NCBI GenBank assembly: GCA_012519655.1
Contig: JAAYPS010000198.1
Span: forward strand, 1 to 46,694
Origin: Clostridiaceae bacterium
GTDB taxonomy: Bacteria; Bacillota; Clostridia; DSM-8532
Length of the DNA stretch: 46,694 nt
Reading direction: 5' to 3'
The notes below the pieces were generated by a model, which saw nothing but the letters and a program-made list of their open reading frames with translations, ran no database searches and was not told the DNA's origin. A program made the position numbers and the translations under genes. Below, piece after piece: positions 35,799 through 44,284 of this stretch (the first letter of the stretch is position 1; each line of letters opens with the position of its first letter).

Positions 35799-36494
35799 AT
35801 GATTAACATTAGAGGCAGGTTACTCACAATAGCATCAATGGTTGGAAGATGTAAAAAACCTGCGGATGTTGGTACGGATCATGCTTATATTCCCATATAC
35901 CTTGTACAATCAGGTAAATGCGACTATGCAATCGCAACAGATATCAAAAAAGGGCCTTTAAAAAAAGCAGCAAAAAACATTGAAAAATATAAGTTGTCTG
36001 ATAGAATTGAGTTGCGTTTGGGAAATGGAATAGAACCCATACAAAAAGGCGAATGTGATGCATTTATTATTTCGGGCATAGGTGGTGTGGTTATAACTGA
36101 AATAATCAAAACATCAGTTGATGTTTTGAAAGAGGCTAATACTATTATTTTGCAACCCACATATTATGATGAAGTATTGAGAGAGTATCTATTGAATAGT
36201 GGTTTTTGCATTGAAACAGAATCCCTTGTAAGGGATGAGGGAAGATTATATTCGGTTATTAAGGCGAAATATGATGGTGTAGTGCGTAGTGATGATGACT
36301 TATATTATTATATTGGTAGAGCTCTGTTTGAAGAAAAAGATCCTTTGTTAAATGACTTTCTGAAAAGGCGAATCGACATACAAACAAGAATTGTTCACGG
36401 AATAGAAAAGTCAATACAGCGTGATGAAAAAGCATACTTAAAAGAATGCAATCTATTGCGGAAGATGAAAGACTCTTATACACAGTTTCTCTAA
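35799..36494 (+). CDS. trmK: tRNA m1A22 methyltransferase TrmK
   Basis: A SAM-dependent enzyme that methylates adenine 22 of tRNAs. The family pattern is clear: RLLTIASMVGRCKKPADVGTDHAYIPIYLV, IATDIKKGPLKKAAKNI, LRLGNGIEPI and FIISGIGGVVITEII, LQPTYYDEVLREYL. At 231 residues the methyltransferase domain is followed by a C-terminal coiled-coil helix pair. The trmK and Nif3-like gene order is conserved with Bacillus yqfN-yqfO. Confidence 0.92.
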   Translation: MINIRGRLLTIASMVGRCKKPADVGTDHAYIPIYLVQSGKCDYAIATDIKKGPLKKAAKNIEKYKLSDRIELRLGNGIEPIQKGECDAFIISGIGGVVITEIIKTSVDVLKEANTIILQPTYYDEVLREYLLNSGFCIETESLVRDEGRLYSVIKAKYDGVVRSDDDLYYYIGRALFEEKDPLLNDFLKRRIDIQTRIVHGIEKSIQRDEKAYLKECNLLRKMKDSYTQFL

Positions 36495-36588
36495 AGCTCG
36501 CTAACAGGTCATAATCCTCAGAGACAGTAATAAGTTAGTTACGACAAAAATGACTTGCCAAACAAGATGAGCAAGCACCCATTAAATC

Positions 36589-36597
36589 TGATATAAT
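36589..36597 (+). promoter_or_regulatory. extended -10 promoter element before nif3-like gene
   Basis: TGATATAAT is an extended -10 box (TGn plus perfect TATAAT). No good -35 is visible, which is acceptable for extended -10 promoters. Transcription would begin near 36604, so both dyads at 36641-36720 would lie in the leader. Confidence 0.5.
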
Positions 36598-36640
36598 AGT
36601 TATGCCAATAAACAAAATTAAGAATATATGCCCAAATGAG

Positions 36641-36720
36641 TACAATGATTTTTGTATAGACTCAGCAGTTGAAGAAGTTTACCAGGAATTATACCTGAAA
36701 TGAATACAATGCTTTTTGTA
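36641..36720. promoter_or_regulatory. paired TACAA-N6-TTGTA dyads
   Basis: TACAATGATTTTTGTA (36641-36656) and TACAATGCTTTTTGTA (36705-36720) differ by one base and are 64 bp apart. Each is a perfect 5-bp dyad with a 6-nt centre. They may be operator sites or RNA hairpins in the leader of the Nif3-like gene. Confidence 0.5.
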
Positions 36721-36745
36721 AAGGTATGCAGTTTACTATGAGGAT

Positions 36746-37561
36746 GTGATGATTTTGAAATGCAAAGACATTATAAGTCTTATTGAACAGGAAGCTCCTT
36801 TGTTCTTGCAGGAAAGTTACGACAATTCCGGACTTCAATGGGGGAATCCTGAAAATGAGGTTGAAAAAGTACTGGTTTGTCTTGATTTTACCCAAGAAGC
36901 GCTAAAAGCTGCTATTGATAATGGGGTTCAACTGGTTATATCTCACCATCCAATATTGTTTGAACCACTAAAATCAATCAATACAGGTATTGGTAAGGGT
37001 GCTATGCTATTTGACTGCATCCAAAACAATATTACAGTTTATGCTTCTCATACAAACTTTGATGTAGCTGATAATGGGCTGAACCAATATCTTGCAGATG
37101 CTTTTGAGTTGCAAAATATTATTGGTCTAAAAAATTATTATAACCATTACAACAGACAACTTGTAAAACATGAATACAGTTTGGGTAGAGTGGGAAACCT
37201 AAAAGAAAAACTAAAAGTCGATGAGTTTATATCATTAATTAAGCAAAGGCTTGATATCCCGAATGTACGTGTAATAGGAAAAAGAAATAATGATGAAATT
37301 CAGAATGTGGCTGTTTTTTGCGGCAGCTTTGACGGAGATATAGAAGTACTTAAAGAAAAAAAGGTAGACGCGCTGATTACAGGTGATCTAAAGTATCACA
37401 TTGCACTAGCACTTGAAGAAATAGACATTTTAACTGTGGATGCAGGGCATTACCATACCGAAAAACCGTTCATAAAGGTAATTTCTGATATGTTGAAAAG
37501 TAACTTCAAAGATGTTATAATCATTGAGCATTACGGAAATGATATATTTAGCTTTAGGTAA
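36746..37561 (+). CDS. Nif3-like dinuclear metal-centre protein (YqfO)
   Basis: A 271-residue cytoplasmic protein of the Nif3/YqfO family. The metal-binding motifs SHHPILF (His pair), YASHTNFDVADNGLNQYLAD and the C-terminal DAGHYHTEKPFI are present. Two metal ions sit in a toroidal hexamer, often annotated GTP cyclohydrolase I type 2, an activity that is doubtful. No PII-like insert is present in this shorter form. It is conserved behind trmK. ATG 36746 follows GAGGATGTG. Confidence 0.92.
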   Translation: MMILKCKDIISLIEQEAPLFLQESYDNSGLQWGNPENEVEKVLVCLDFTQEALKAAIDNGVQLVISHHPILFEPLKSINTGIGKGAMLFDCIQNNITVYASHTNFDVADNGLNQYLADAFELQNIIGLKNYYNHYNRQLVKHEYSLGRVGNLKEKLKVDEFISLIKQRLDIPNVRVIGKRNNDEIQNVAVFCGSFDGDIEVLKEKKVDALITGDLKYHIALALEEIDILTVDAGHYHTEKPFIKVISDMLKSNFKDVIIIEHYGNDIFSFR

Positions 37562-37580
37562 AGCAAAGACTATATATATT

Positions 37581-37928
37581 GAGTAAGCCAGATGGTCGCG
37601 TGTGCAGCGCCGAAAGGTCGTACACGAGGAAAGTCCGGGCTCCATAGGGCAAGGTGCCGGGTAACTCCCGGTCAAGGTGACTTGAAGGAAAGTGCAACAG
37701 AAATAAACCGCCTTTCGGAGATTCCGTAAGGTAAGGGTGGAAAGGTGAGGTAAAAGCTCACCGATTTCCTGGCGACAGGAAATGCCATGTAAACCCCACC
37801 TGGAGCAACACCGTGAAAGAGGACATATTGGTTGCCCGTCAGTCCTCAAGGGGTGGCTTGAGTTATGTAGAAATACATGACCTAGATAGATGATCATCCA
37901 ATACAGAACCCGGCTTATAGACTTACTC
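37581..37928 (+). ncRNA. rnpB: RNase P RNA, bacterial class A
   Basis: This is the catalytic RNA that matures the 5' end of tRNAs. The P1 arms GAGTAAG (37581-37587) and CTTACTC (37922-37928) close the molecule. The universal cores GAGGAAAGTCCGGGCTCC and AGTGCAACAGAAA, and the end ACAGAACCCGGCTTA, are present. The TTTCCTG-GCGA-CAGGAAA hairpin and general layout suit type A. A minus-strand open frame over 37430-37930 is only its antisense shadow. Confidence 0.96.
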
Positions 37929-38267
37929 ATTAACTTTTAGCTCTGAGAAATCAGGGCTATTATTATGTTTGAAAACGCAATATACGGTATATTGGCTTGC
38001 AATCACTGTGTCCTAAAGACATGATGAGGCTTATTTATGTTTTTATTGAACTAACCACTTTAGCTTATTCACAAACTATATAATCATCCGCAAATAGTGG
38101 GTGCTTTTGATGGTGACGTTCTATTTTGCATTTGTATAATTATTACTGTAAAATAGAATGGATATTAAATGCACCACATAGAATTAAAAAAAGTTAGCAA
38201 ATAAGCAGAATATCGATGAAATTCAGTAATATACTCAACACATAGAGTAAAGGGACGTGGTAATAAA
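37929..38267. other. intergenic region behind rnpB
   Basis: Apart from the rnpB terminator, the region has a perfect 17-bp palindrome CAATATAC-G-GTATATTG at 37978-37994. It also has a 9-bp inverted repeat TTCTATTTT / AAAATAGAA around 38119-38157 that spans a TATAAT at 38135-38140. No convincing -35 box was found, and no gene was recognised. Confidence 0.45.
37938..37965 (+). terminator. terminator of rnpB
   Basis: TAGCTCTGA pairs with TCAGGGCTA around a GAAA tetraloop (9 bp, one G-U), followed by TTATTATT. Confidence 0.7.
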
Positions 38268-39206
38268 ATGGATAGTAACACCTTAAAGGATATAAAAAAC
38301 GAGATTGCAATTCTACCCCTTCTTTGTGAAAGGGCTGATAAGCAGCGTATTCGTATTCGGGATTCAGAACGTGAAGTAAATTCTTTGCTTGAGAAGTACA
38401 AAGAAGAATGTCTTGATGTTGAGCAGCTCAAGGAAAGTTCCTTTTCAACTTTTTTGCTGAAGGTTATTGGGAAATATGAGCGTAGGCTTGAAAAAGAAGA
38501 ACAGGAAATTATAACTGCTAAACTAGAGTATGACAAGGCTTGTCAAGAGGTGCAGGAGCTAAAAGTAGAACTGCATGAGATGGAGACGAGAATTATCGCA
38601 CTAAAAGACAAAGAGAGAGCTTATGAGAATGAGATTAAACGGCGTGAGCAAATGTTACTTGATAAGATGAACCCCGAGCTTTCTGGGAAATATTTAGAGC
38701 TTGAGCACGAGCATGATTTCTTACAAAAGCAGCTTATTGAAACCGATGAAGCCATACGTGCTGCAAATAGGGCCAAAAACATAGCCAAGAATGCGTTGAG
38801 TCATCTTGGCAGTGCAGAAAACTGGGCAACTTACGATGCATGGACCAAGGGTGGAATTATTAGTCATATGGCAAAATACGATCATATAGATCAAGCTGAA
38901 GCTGATTTCAATCGCTTATCTTCGCAGCTAAAAGTTTTAAAGAAAGAGCTTTCGGATATAAACATAAATGACGCACCTGGACTAACAAATATAGATTCCA
39001 CGACTCGTGCAATTGATTATTGGTTTGATAATATTTTCACTGATTTAAACGTTCGAGATAAAATAAGGGGAAATATAGATCAAATAAGGAGTGTTTATGG
39101 AAATATTGACAGAATAATTACAAAGCTTGAAAATAGGAAGAGAGAAGTAAACTCAAGAATTTCAAAGATTGATTATGAGAAAAATGAGCTTATTCTATCA
39201 TTATAA
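38268..39206 (+). CDS. conserved coiled-coil protein of unknown function
   Basis: A 312-residue, highly charged protein that I cannot place in a named family. Residues about 20-60 and 75-185 are predicted coiled coil (many E/K/R with hydrophobic heptads). The C-terminal part contains the less repetitive motif WATYDAWTKGGIISHMAKYD followed by HIDQAEADFNRL, and then an all-helical end. There is no signal peptide, membrane segment or nucleotide-binding motif. The gene stands alone between rnpB and a GNAT gene, with a moderate ribosome site before ATG. Confidence 0.72.
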   Translation: MDSNTLKDIKNEIAILPLLCERADKQRIRIRDSEREVNSLLEKYKEECLDVEQLKESSFSTFLLKVIGKYERRLEKEEQEIITAKLEYDKACQEVQELKVELHEMETRIIALKDKERAYENEIKRREQMLLDKMNPELSGKYLELEHEHDFLQKQLIETDEAIRAANRAKNIAKNALSHLGSAENWATYDAWTKGGIISHMAKYDHIDQAEADFNRLSSQLKVLKKELSDININDAPGLTNIDSTTRAIDYWFDNIFTDLNVRDKIRGNIDQIRSVYGNIDRIITKLENRKREVNSRISKIDYEKNELILSL

Positions 39207-39257
39207 TGCACCTAAAAGTCACGGATAAATGTACTACATGGGAAAAGGAGAATAGCA

Positions 39258-39758
39258 GTGGAGTTTCGAGGGGCAGTTTTTAGCGACATTAATAAGATTA
39301 TGATAATCATAAAACAGGCTCAGGAATATCTAAAGCAGGAAGGAATAGATCAGTGGCAGAACAATTATCCAAATCCTGAAATAATTAAAAATGACATAGA
39401 GAATAAAATTGGTTATGTTCTAGTTTATAATGAAAATATAATTGGCTCTGTAGCAGTTTCTTTTGATGGTGAGAAAACCTACGATTATATTGAGGGTAAT
39501 TGGTTGTCCAACAATGATTATGCGGTTGTACATAGAATTGCAATTAGTTCGGAATATAAAGGACAAGGTTTTGCATCTATCATGCTAAAAAACATCGAAA
39601 GTATGTGTCTGGAAAAGGGTATACACAGCATAAGAGTTGATACCCATGAAGAGAACCTGTCAATGCAAAGATTTATTAAAAAAAGTGGTTTCCAGTACTG
39701 TGGCATTATATATTTACAAGATGGTAGTAAGAGACTGGCGTATGAGAAGTTAATATGA
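39258..39758 (+). CDS. GNAT family N-acetyltransferase
   Basis: A 166-residue acetyl-CoA-dependent transferase. The core fold runs from EFRGAVFSDINKIMIIIKQA through HRIAISSEYKGQGFASIML (the pyrophosphate-binding Q/R-x-x-G-x-G/A loop) to NLSMQRFIKKSGFQYCG. IDQWQNNYPNPEIIKNDI is typical of a subgroup close to RimI-like proteins. The substrate cannot be read. GTG 39258 lies 7 nt behind GGAAAAGGAG. Confidence 0.85.
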   Translation: MEFRGAVFSDINKIMIIIKQAQEYLKQEGIDQWQNNYPNPEIIKNDIENKIGYVLVYNENIIGSVAVSFDGEKTYDYIEGNWLSNNDYAVVHRIAISSEYKGQGFASIMLKNIESMCLEKGIHSIRVDTHEENLSMQRFIKKSGFQYCGIIYLQDGSKRLAYEKLI

Positions 39759-39825
39759 AATAAAAAGAGAAAACAAATTGGCAAATCCATTGACACTAAG
39801 TAGGCATTAATAGGGGAGATATAAA

Positions 39826-40896
39826 ATGAAAGTAATAGTATTGACAGGTGGGGGTACATCAGGTCATGTGACTCCAAATATAGCACTGTTACCAATGCTT
39901 AAGGATAAAGGATACACAATATATTATATTGGGTCAAAAAACGGAATAGAAAAACAACTAATTGAAAAAGAAGGCATTCCATATTATGTAATATCTGCAG
40001 GAAAACTCAGAAGATACCTTGATGTGAAAAATGTCACTGATATGTTTAGAATTGTTGCAGGTTTTGGGCAAGCTCTTTCAGTACTAAGGAAAATAAAACC
40101 TTCTGTTGTTTTCAGTAAGGGTGGTTTCGTATCGTGCCCTGTGGTCTGGGCAGCTTGGGTACTTAGGATTCCCGTTGTTATTCATGAATCGGATATTACA
40201 CCTGGGCTTACCAATAAATTGTCAATACCTTTTGCTAAAAGGATCTGCTACTCTTTCCCTGAGACAAAGGAGCACCTGACTTCTAATAATTCATACTTAA
40301 CTGGACTTCCTGTAAGGCAAGGAATTGTTTTGGGGGATCGTATGAAAGGCTACAAGCTTTGTGGCTTTACTAGCATCAGGCCTGTTCTTATGGTTATTGG
40401 GGGCAGCCAGGGTTCAGAGAATATAAACAACGCTGTTCGTTCAGCGTTAAATGAACTACTGCAGACTTATCAGATAGTACATATATGTGGTAAAGGTAAT
40501 ATAGTTCCCGAGCTTAACAAAACTAAGGGATATAAGCAGTTTGAATACGTAAATGAAGAATTGGCTGACATTTTTGCTTGTGCGGATTTATTGATATCAA
40601 GAGCAGGGGCAACAGTGTTATTTGAAATTCTTGCCCTTAATAAGCCAGCCCTCCTTATACCTTTATCAAAAGCTGCAAGCAGGGGAGATCAGATTTTAAA
40701 TGCAAATTCCTTCAAGAAAAGTGGCTATAGTGATGTGTTACTTGAAGAAAATCTAAGTAAAAACTCCCTAATAGACTCGGTAAACAATACATACAAAAAC
40801 AGGCATACATACACAAAGGCAATGCAGGGTAACAAGATGCAAAATGCAATAGAAATGATTGTTGATATTATTGAAGAAGTATCAAAAACCCAATGA
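39826..40896 (+). CDS. murG: MurG-type glycosyltransferase, stand-alone copy
   Basis: A GT28 enzyme that adds GlcNAc to lipid I to form lipid II. The N-terminal GGGTSGHVTPNIAL, SKGGFVSCPVVWAAW and IHESDITPGLTNKL, and the donor-binding region VIGGSQGSENINNAVR, HICGKGN, SRAGATVLFEI, are conserved over 356 residues. It lies outside any division/cell-wall cluster, so it may be a second MurG or the only one moved. The ATGA at its end overlaps a short downstream open frame. Confidence 0.85.
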   Translation: MKVIVLTGGGTSGHVTPNIALLPMLKDKGYTIYYIGSKNGIEKQLIEKEGIPYYVISAGKLRRYLDVKNVTDMFRIVAGFGQALSVLRKIKPSVVFSKGGFVSCPVVWAAWVLRIPVVIHESDITPGLTNKLSIPFAKRICYSFPETKEHLTSNNSYLTGLPVRQGIVLGDRMKGYKLCGFTSIRPVLMVIGGSQGSENINNAVRSALNELLQTYQIVHICGKGNIVPELNKTKGYKQFEYVNEELADIFACADLLISRAGATVLFEILALNKPALLIPLSKAASRGDQILNANSFKKSGYSDVLLEENLSKNSLIDSVNNTYKNRHTYTKAMQGNKMQNAIEMIVDIIEEVSKTQ

Positions 40897-41225
40897 GCTC
40901 TTTTTCGAAGTACTTATTAACCTTTCTAACACGCAAGTATAGGGAATAATAGTTCAAGAGGTTTCGTTTATGCACTTATCCTTGCTTATACTCAAGCATA
41001 GGGAAAAACAACTCTATGAGTCTTGCATGAATTACTTACCAGAAGGCGACAAGCGTAGATTATTTAGTATCGCTTATTAACTACATTTCTTTTCAGAATA
41101 CTACATTCAAATTCACATAATATAGGTTCTTTTAGCACGGCCTGAAAATCACATATATGATTCATAAGAGGTTATATAAACATTTAAAGGCATAACCAAT
41201 AAGAAATGTTATAGGGTGCGAAGGA
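40897..41225. other. intergenic region with 60-bp imperfect duplication
   Basis: CAAGTATAGGGAA (from 40934) and CAAGCATAGGGAA (from 40993) begin two imperfect copies of a unit of about 60 bp, both ending near ACTTATCC / ACTTACC. Two short open frames fall on it (40893-40949, 40970-41080). No terminator or promoter was placed with confidence. Confidence 0.4.
40970..41080 (+). CDS. possible small protein (36 residues)
   Basis: ATG 40970 stands 7 nt behind AGAGGT and opens a 36-codon frame whose product has a hydrophobic start (MHLSLLILKHREKQLYESC) and a basic end (EGDKRRLFSIAY). A shorter 18-codon frame (40893-40949) starts inside the murG stop and ends FLTRKYRE, which parallels LILKHRE of this frame. 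Both may be coding, or both may be decayed pieces of one gene. No homologue is recognised. Confidence 0.3.
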   Translation: MHLSLLILKHREKQLYESCMNYLPEGDKRRLFSIAY

Positions 41226-41726
41226 ATGAAGTTTAAGTTCTTTGATATTGAAATAACTATTAAAAAAGAATATTTAGTGATTTGCTTTTTGATACTTATC
41301 ATGATACTTGTATTATGGGGTTGGTATTTAAGAGATAATCGGGTTGAGGTTTTTAGAGCTGATGAGAAGAGTTATGAGCCAAAGCAAACGGGTGATAAAA
41401 CAAATAACGAAACTTCAAAGCAAACAGATGTAATTTCATCAGACGCTTCACAAGATATTTCAAGTGAAGCACTTATAAAAGGAACAACAAATATGCCAAT
41501 AAATATAAATACAGCTGATAAAGAGATGCTAATACAGCTCCATGGTATCGGAGAAGTGAAAGCCAATGCTATAATAGAGTTTAGAGAGCAAAAAGGGGCA
41601 TTTAAAAGTATAGAAGAAATTAAGAATGTAAAAGGGATTGGAGATGCAACATTTTTGAAACTAAAAGATAAGATAGTTGTTGGAACAGAAGGTAGAAAGC
41701 CTTTAAAAACTGATTTATTGCAGTGA
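41226..41726 (+). CDS. comEA: ComEA-like helix-hairpin-helix protein
   Basis: A 166-residue protein with one N-terminal membrane helix (about 18-34) and a polar Ser/Thr/Glu linker (about 45-88). A C-terminal ComEA-type double helix-hairpin-helix follows: ININTADKEMLIQLHGIGEV, then IIEFREQKGAFKSIEEI and VKGIGDATFLKLKDKI. Such proteins bind double-stranded DNA at the cell surface during competence. The SLBB domain common in other clostridial ComEA proteins is missing. No comEC is nearby. AGGGTG is 7 nt upstream of the ATG. Confidence 0.85.
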   Translation: MKFKFFDIEITIKKEYLVICFLILIMILVLWGWYLRDNRVEVFRADEKSYEPKQTGDKTNNETSKQTDVISSDASQDISSEALIKGTTNMPININTADKEMLIQLHGIGEVKANAIIEFREQKGAFKSIEEIKNVKGIGDATFLKLKDKIVVGTEGRKPLKTDLLQ

Positions 41727-41813
41727 ACTTTTACCACATATTTTTTCTTAAGCGAACAAAATATAGCTGTAGTAAAATCCGATACCACGAGGGAATACGT
41801 GTGTATTTATGTA

Positions 41814-41844
41814 AGAAAATTTTTCTATAAAAGAAAAATTTTCT
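41814..41844. terminator. hairpin between comEA and ykuS
   Basis: AGAAAATTTTTCT (41814-41826) and AGAAAAATTTTCT (41832-41844) form a perfect 13-bp AT-rich stem with an ATAAA loop between two convergent genes. It is probably a bidirectional terminator. Confidence 0.55.
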
Positions 41845-41866
41845 GTTAGGTATTATCCGGTGAACT

Positions 41867-42121
41867 TTATAAGAATGCCTGTTCTATCTGCTCACAAACT
41901 TCTTCAGGTGTCATACCTGTTGCATCTATGACAGGGGCATCTGTGGCTGTGTCCTCCATACCCAAGAAGTTATTATTCATTCCAGTTAATACAATGGCAT
42001 CGTAGTCTTCATTTTGCGCTCTAGAAAAGGCATCAAAGTCCACAGTTTCCACTTCATAACCTTGTTCCTCAAGATATTCTTGAAAAGGTGTTAAGCCTCG
42101 CTGTACTGCTATTTTTTGCAT
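41867..42121 (-). CDS. ykuS: YkuS family protein (UPF0180)
   Basis: An 84-residue cytoplasmic protein of unknown function of the UPF0180 family: MQKIAVQRGLTPFQEYLEEQ, YDAIVLTGMNNNFLGMED and APVIDATGMTPEEVCEQIE match it over the full length. A GAGGAGGGT site lies before ATG 42121 on the minus strand. It is monocistronic. Confidence 0.9.
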   Translation of the reverse strand: MQKIAVQRGLTPFQEYLEEQGYEVETVDFDAFSRAQNEDYDAIVLTGMNNNFLGMEDTATDAPVIDATGMTPEEVCEQIEQAFL

Positions 42122-42520
42122 AATAACCCTCCTCGTAATGATCTAATATAATCAAATAAGTTATTAATTTATCTTCAACCACCAGTATAACGGTGGTTTC
42201 AAATACTTTCATCACATATTATGCCCATTCAAACGATATACAAACACAACAGATTCAAAAATAAAAGCAGAAGGTTACGGCTTCGTTAGAATTCAGAGGC
42301 ACTCTAAATAAGAGTGAATACTGCGAAAATGCTGTTAAGAGACATGATGACAGAATTAAATTATACTTATGGATCCTTCTTATACTTAATACATATGTAA
42401 CAAAATTGGAAGAATTTCTTTGATATAATATAGTTAGGAAAAATTTACGCGAAGTTTCAAAGATTTACTTTGTGACCTACGAGTCCTTTGTCAAATAAAT
42501 TCTTTATTGGAGGAGAGGGT
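42122..42520. other. divergent intergenic region ykuS / permease
   Basis: The gap contains a small hairpin CACTCT-AAATA-AGAGTG (42300-42316), two TTATACTTA units near 42361-42390 and a TATAAT at 42424-42429 without a matching -35 at normal distance. No gene was recognised. Confidence 0.4.
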
Positions 42521-44098
42521 ATGCAAAAGTCAACCAAAAACAGTTTGCTGGTAGTTGGTGGGAGTTTTGTACTTTTGTTTGCATTAATTCTAAAAGGACT
42601 ACCCATAATTAATGGCATTTTGATTACTTTTAAAAATTATAGTTTACCAATGGGAGTTGTGGATAGTCCATATGTAGGCTTTTCCAATATTAAAAAGGTA
42701 CTGACCTCTTTTCATTTTCCTAATATATTATTTAATACAGTTAGGTTAAATGTTATCTATTTAGTACTTGTTTTAGCAGTTGGCATTTTATTAGCTATTT
42801 CTTTATTACGTGTGAGCAAACTACTGCAAAATGTTTTTCTCACATTGATATTAATACCATTATTTATACCCGCTAATGTTTTTGTGCATATATCTTTTGT
42901 TTGGTTTAAAGGTACATTAGCACTAACAAGAGAACAATTATTTCCATACATATATGCACTTTTATTAACAATTAAAAATGTTGGACTTCCTACCTTGTTT
43001 ATTTTGAAGACATTACAGATGAAAAAAAGGATTATTGAGAATAACGGCTTTAGAAAGATTATGCCAGCAGTTGCATTTATAATGGCTCAGTTAACGTTTA
43101 TTTTAAGTACCGACATGGATATTATAAACAATATAATAAATCCTCTCGTTTACGCAACAGGAGATACATTAGATTATTCAATTTATAGATTGGGCTTTAT
43201 GCAGATGAACAGCGGAGAAGCAATGAGTATTTGGCTTATTCAGCTTGTTTTACAGCTAATAATCGGATTCGTTTCATATTTGCTGCTTTCCGTTATCACA
43301 ACACAATCTTCATCAAAAGCCATCAATGACAATACTACTTTACTAGATGAACAAAGGACTAATCCTGTAGGAGTCATTATTCCGCTTTTATATATACTAT
43401 TTATTGCTTTCTTTGTGTTCAAGCCGCTTGTAGTAGATGGTCTTATAGGTCTTTTCAGTAACACAATGCTATTACAGGGAAGTCTTTTATCGTCTTTTGC
43501 TATGTACATATTAGTATATGGTTTGATTGCTCTTATAACTGTGCCGATTTCTGTTCCAATGGCAAAAAGCATCTTGGCGAATAGAGGTTTTGGAGTGGTT
43601 GCCAGTATAATATTGGTGTTTTTATTTATTGCAGATGGAATGGGAATCCACCAGTATTTATTCATAAGAGATATGGGCCTTATTAATACCATGCTATCTT
43701 TTGTACCTTACTATATTATTCCTATTACAAATAGTCTTGTGCTGGCTGTAATACTTTACTACCATAAATCCAGTACTGGAATTGCAGATGAAAGCTCACA
43801 GCAATTAACCAATGAGACTTTTACTTGGAAAGTAGCATTTACACTTGGAGTAATACAGTTTATCAAAATGTGGAACTCAGAACTGGTTCCGCTGGTTTTT
43901 ATATCACAGCGTGAAAAAATGCCACCAATTTTGCTAAGCAGGATGCTGTCACAAGGAATGAATGCTGGAGGAGTTGATCTGGTAAGTTTAATGGGAATGG
44001 ATTTACTTATTTCAATTATCCCCGTATCTTTGTTCTTAGTGTTCAAAAAATATATTAATGAATGGATTATACTTGCTTATATTAAGAATCGATATTGA
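42521..44098 (+). CDS. ABC-type sugar permease, apparent fusion of two subunits
   Basis: A membrane protein of 525 residues with about twelve helices. The first half (LPIINGILITFKNYSLPMG, YVGFSNIKKVL, LFNTVRLNVIYLVLVLAVG) resembles the first permease of CUT1/LplB-type sugar importers. The second half (RDMGLINTMLSFVPYYIIP and the end WNSELVPLVFISQREKMPP, INEWIILAYIKNRY) resembles the second permease (YtcP type). The usual EAA loop, which docks the ATPase, is not recognised in either half, and no ATPase or binding protein is nearby. ATG 42521 lies behind GGAGGAGAGG; a TTG at 42488 is less likely. Confidence 0.68.
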   Translation: MQKSTKNSLLVVGGSFVLLFALILKGLPIINGILITFKNYSLPMGVVDSPYVGFSNIKKVLTSFHFPNILFNTVRLNVIYLVLVLAVGILLAISLLRVSKLLQNVFLTLILIPLFIPANVFVHISFVWFKGTLALTREQLFPYIYALLLTIKNVGLPTLFILKTLQMKKRIIENNGFRKIMPAVAFIMAQLTFILSTDMDIINNIINPLVYATGDTLDYSIYRLGFMQMNSGEAMSIWLIQLVLQLIIGFVSYLLLSVITTQSSSKAINDNTTLLDEQRTNPVGVIIPLLYILFIAFFVFKPLVVDGLIGLFSNTMLLQGSLLSSFAMYILVYGLIALITVPISVPMAKSILANRGFGVVASIILVFLFIADGMGIHQYLFIRDMGLINTMLSFVPYYIIPITNSLVLAVILYYHKSSTGIADESSQQLTNETFTWKVAFTLGVIQFIKMWNSELVPLVFISQREKMPPILLSRMLSQGMNAGGVDLVSLMGMDLLISIIPVSLFLVFKKYINEWIILAYIKNRY

Positions 44099-44150
44099 AA
44101 TATAATATTGGCTCGCTGATGCGTATAAATGTCTTCAGCTATTGAATAGT

Positions 44151-44189
44151 TTATACTATGAAGGCGGTGATTTTCACCGCCTTGTATAA
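44151..44189. terminator. terminator between permease and HAD gene
   Basis: A perfect 10-bp stem AAGGCGGTGA / TCACCGCCTT with a TTT loop is flanked by an outer TTATAC / GTATAA pairing across a 4-nt bulge. It sits between convergent genes. Confidence 0.7.
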
Positions 44190-44284
44190 TTAAAGATCAA
44201 TCTAAAATACTCATACTGTACTGATAACTTTATTTAAAATGCTCTAAGATATATGTCGCGGAGTATTTTAGCTTTTTGCTTTCT

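Noticed and set aside
37430-37930. Minus-strand open frame of 166 codons
   Set aside because: It is antisense to the RNase P RNA, whose conserved cores explain the sequence. The frame has no ribosome site and no protein-like motif.
41372-41788. Minus-strand open frame of 138 codons over comEA
   Set aside because: comEA on the plus strand has the clear helix-hairpin-helix motif and ribosome site; this is its shadow.
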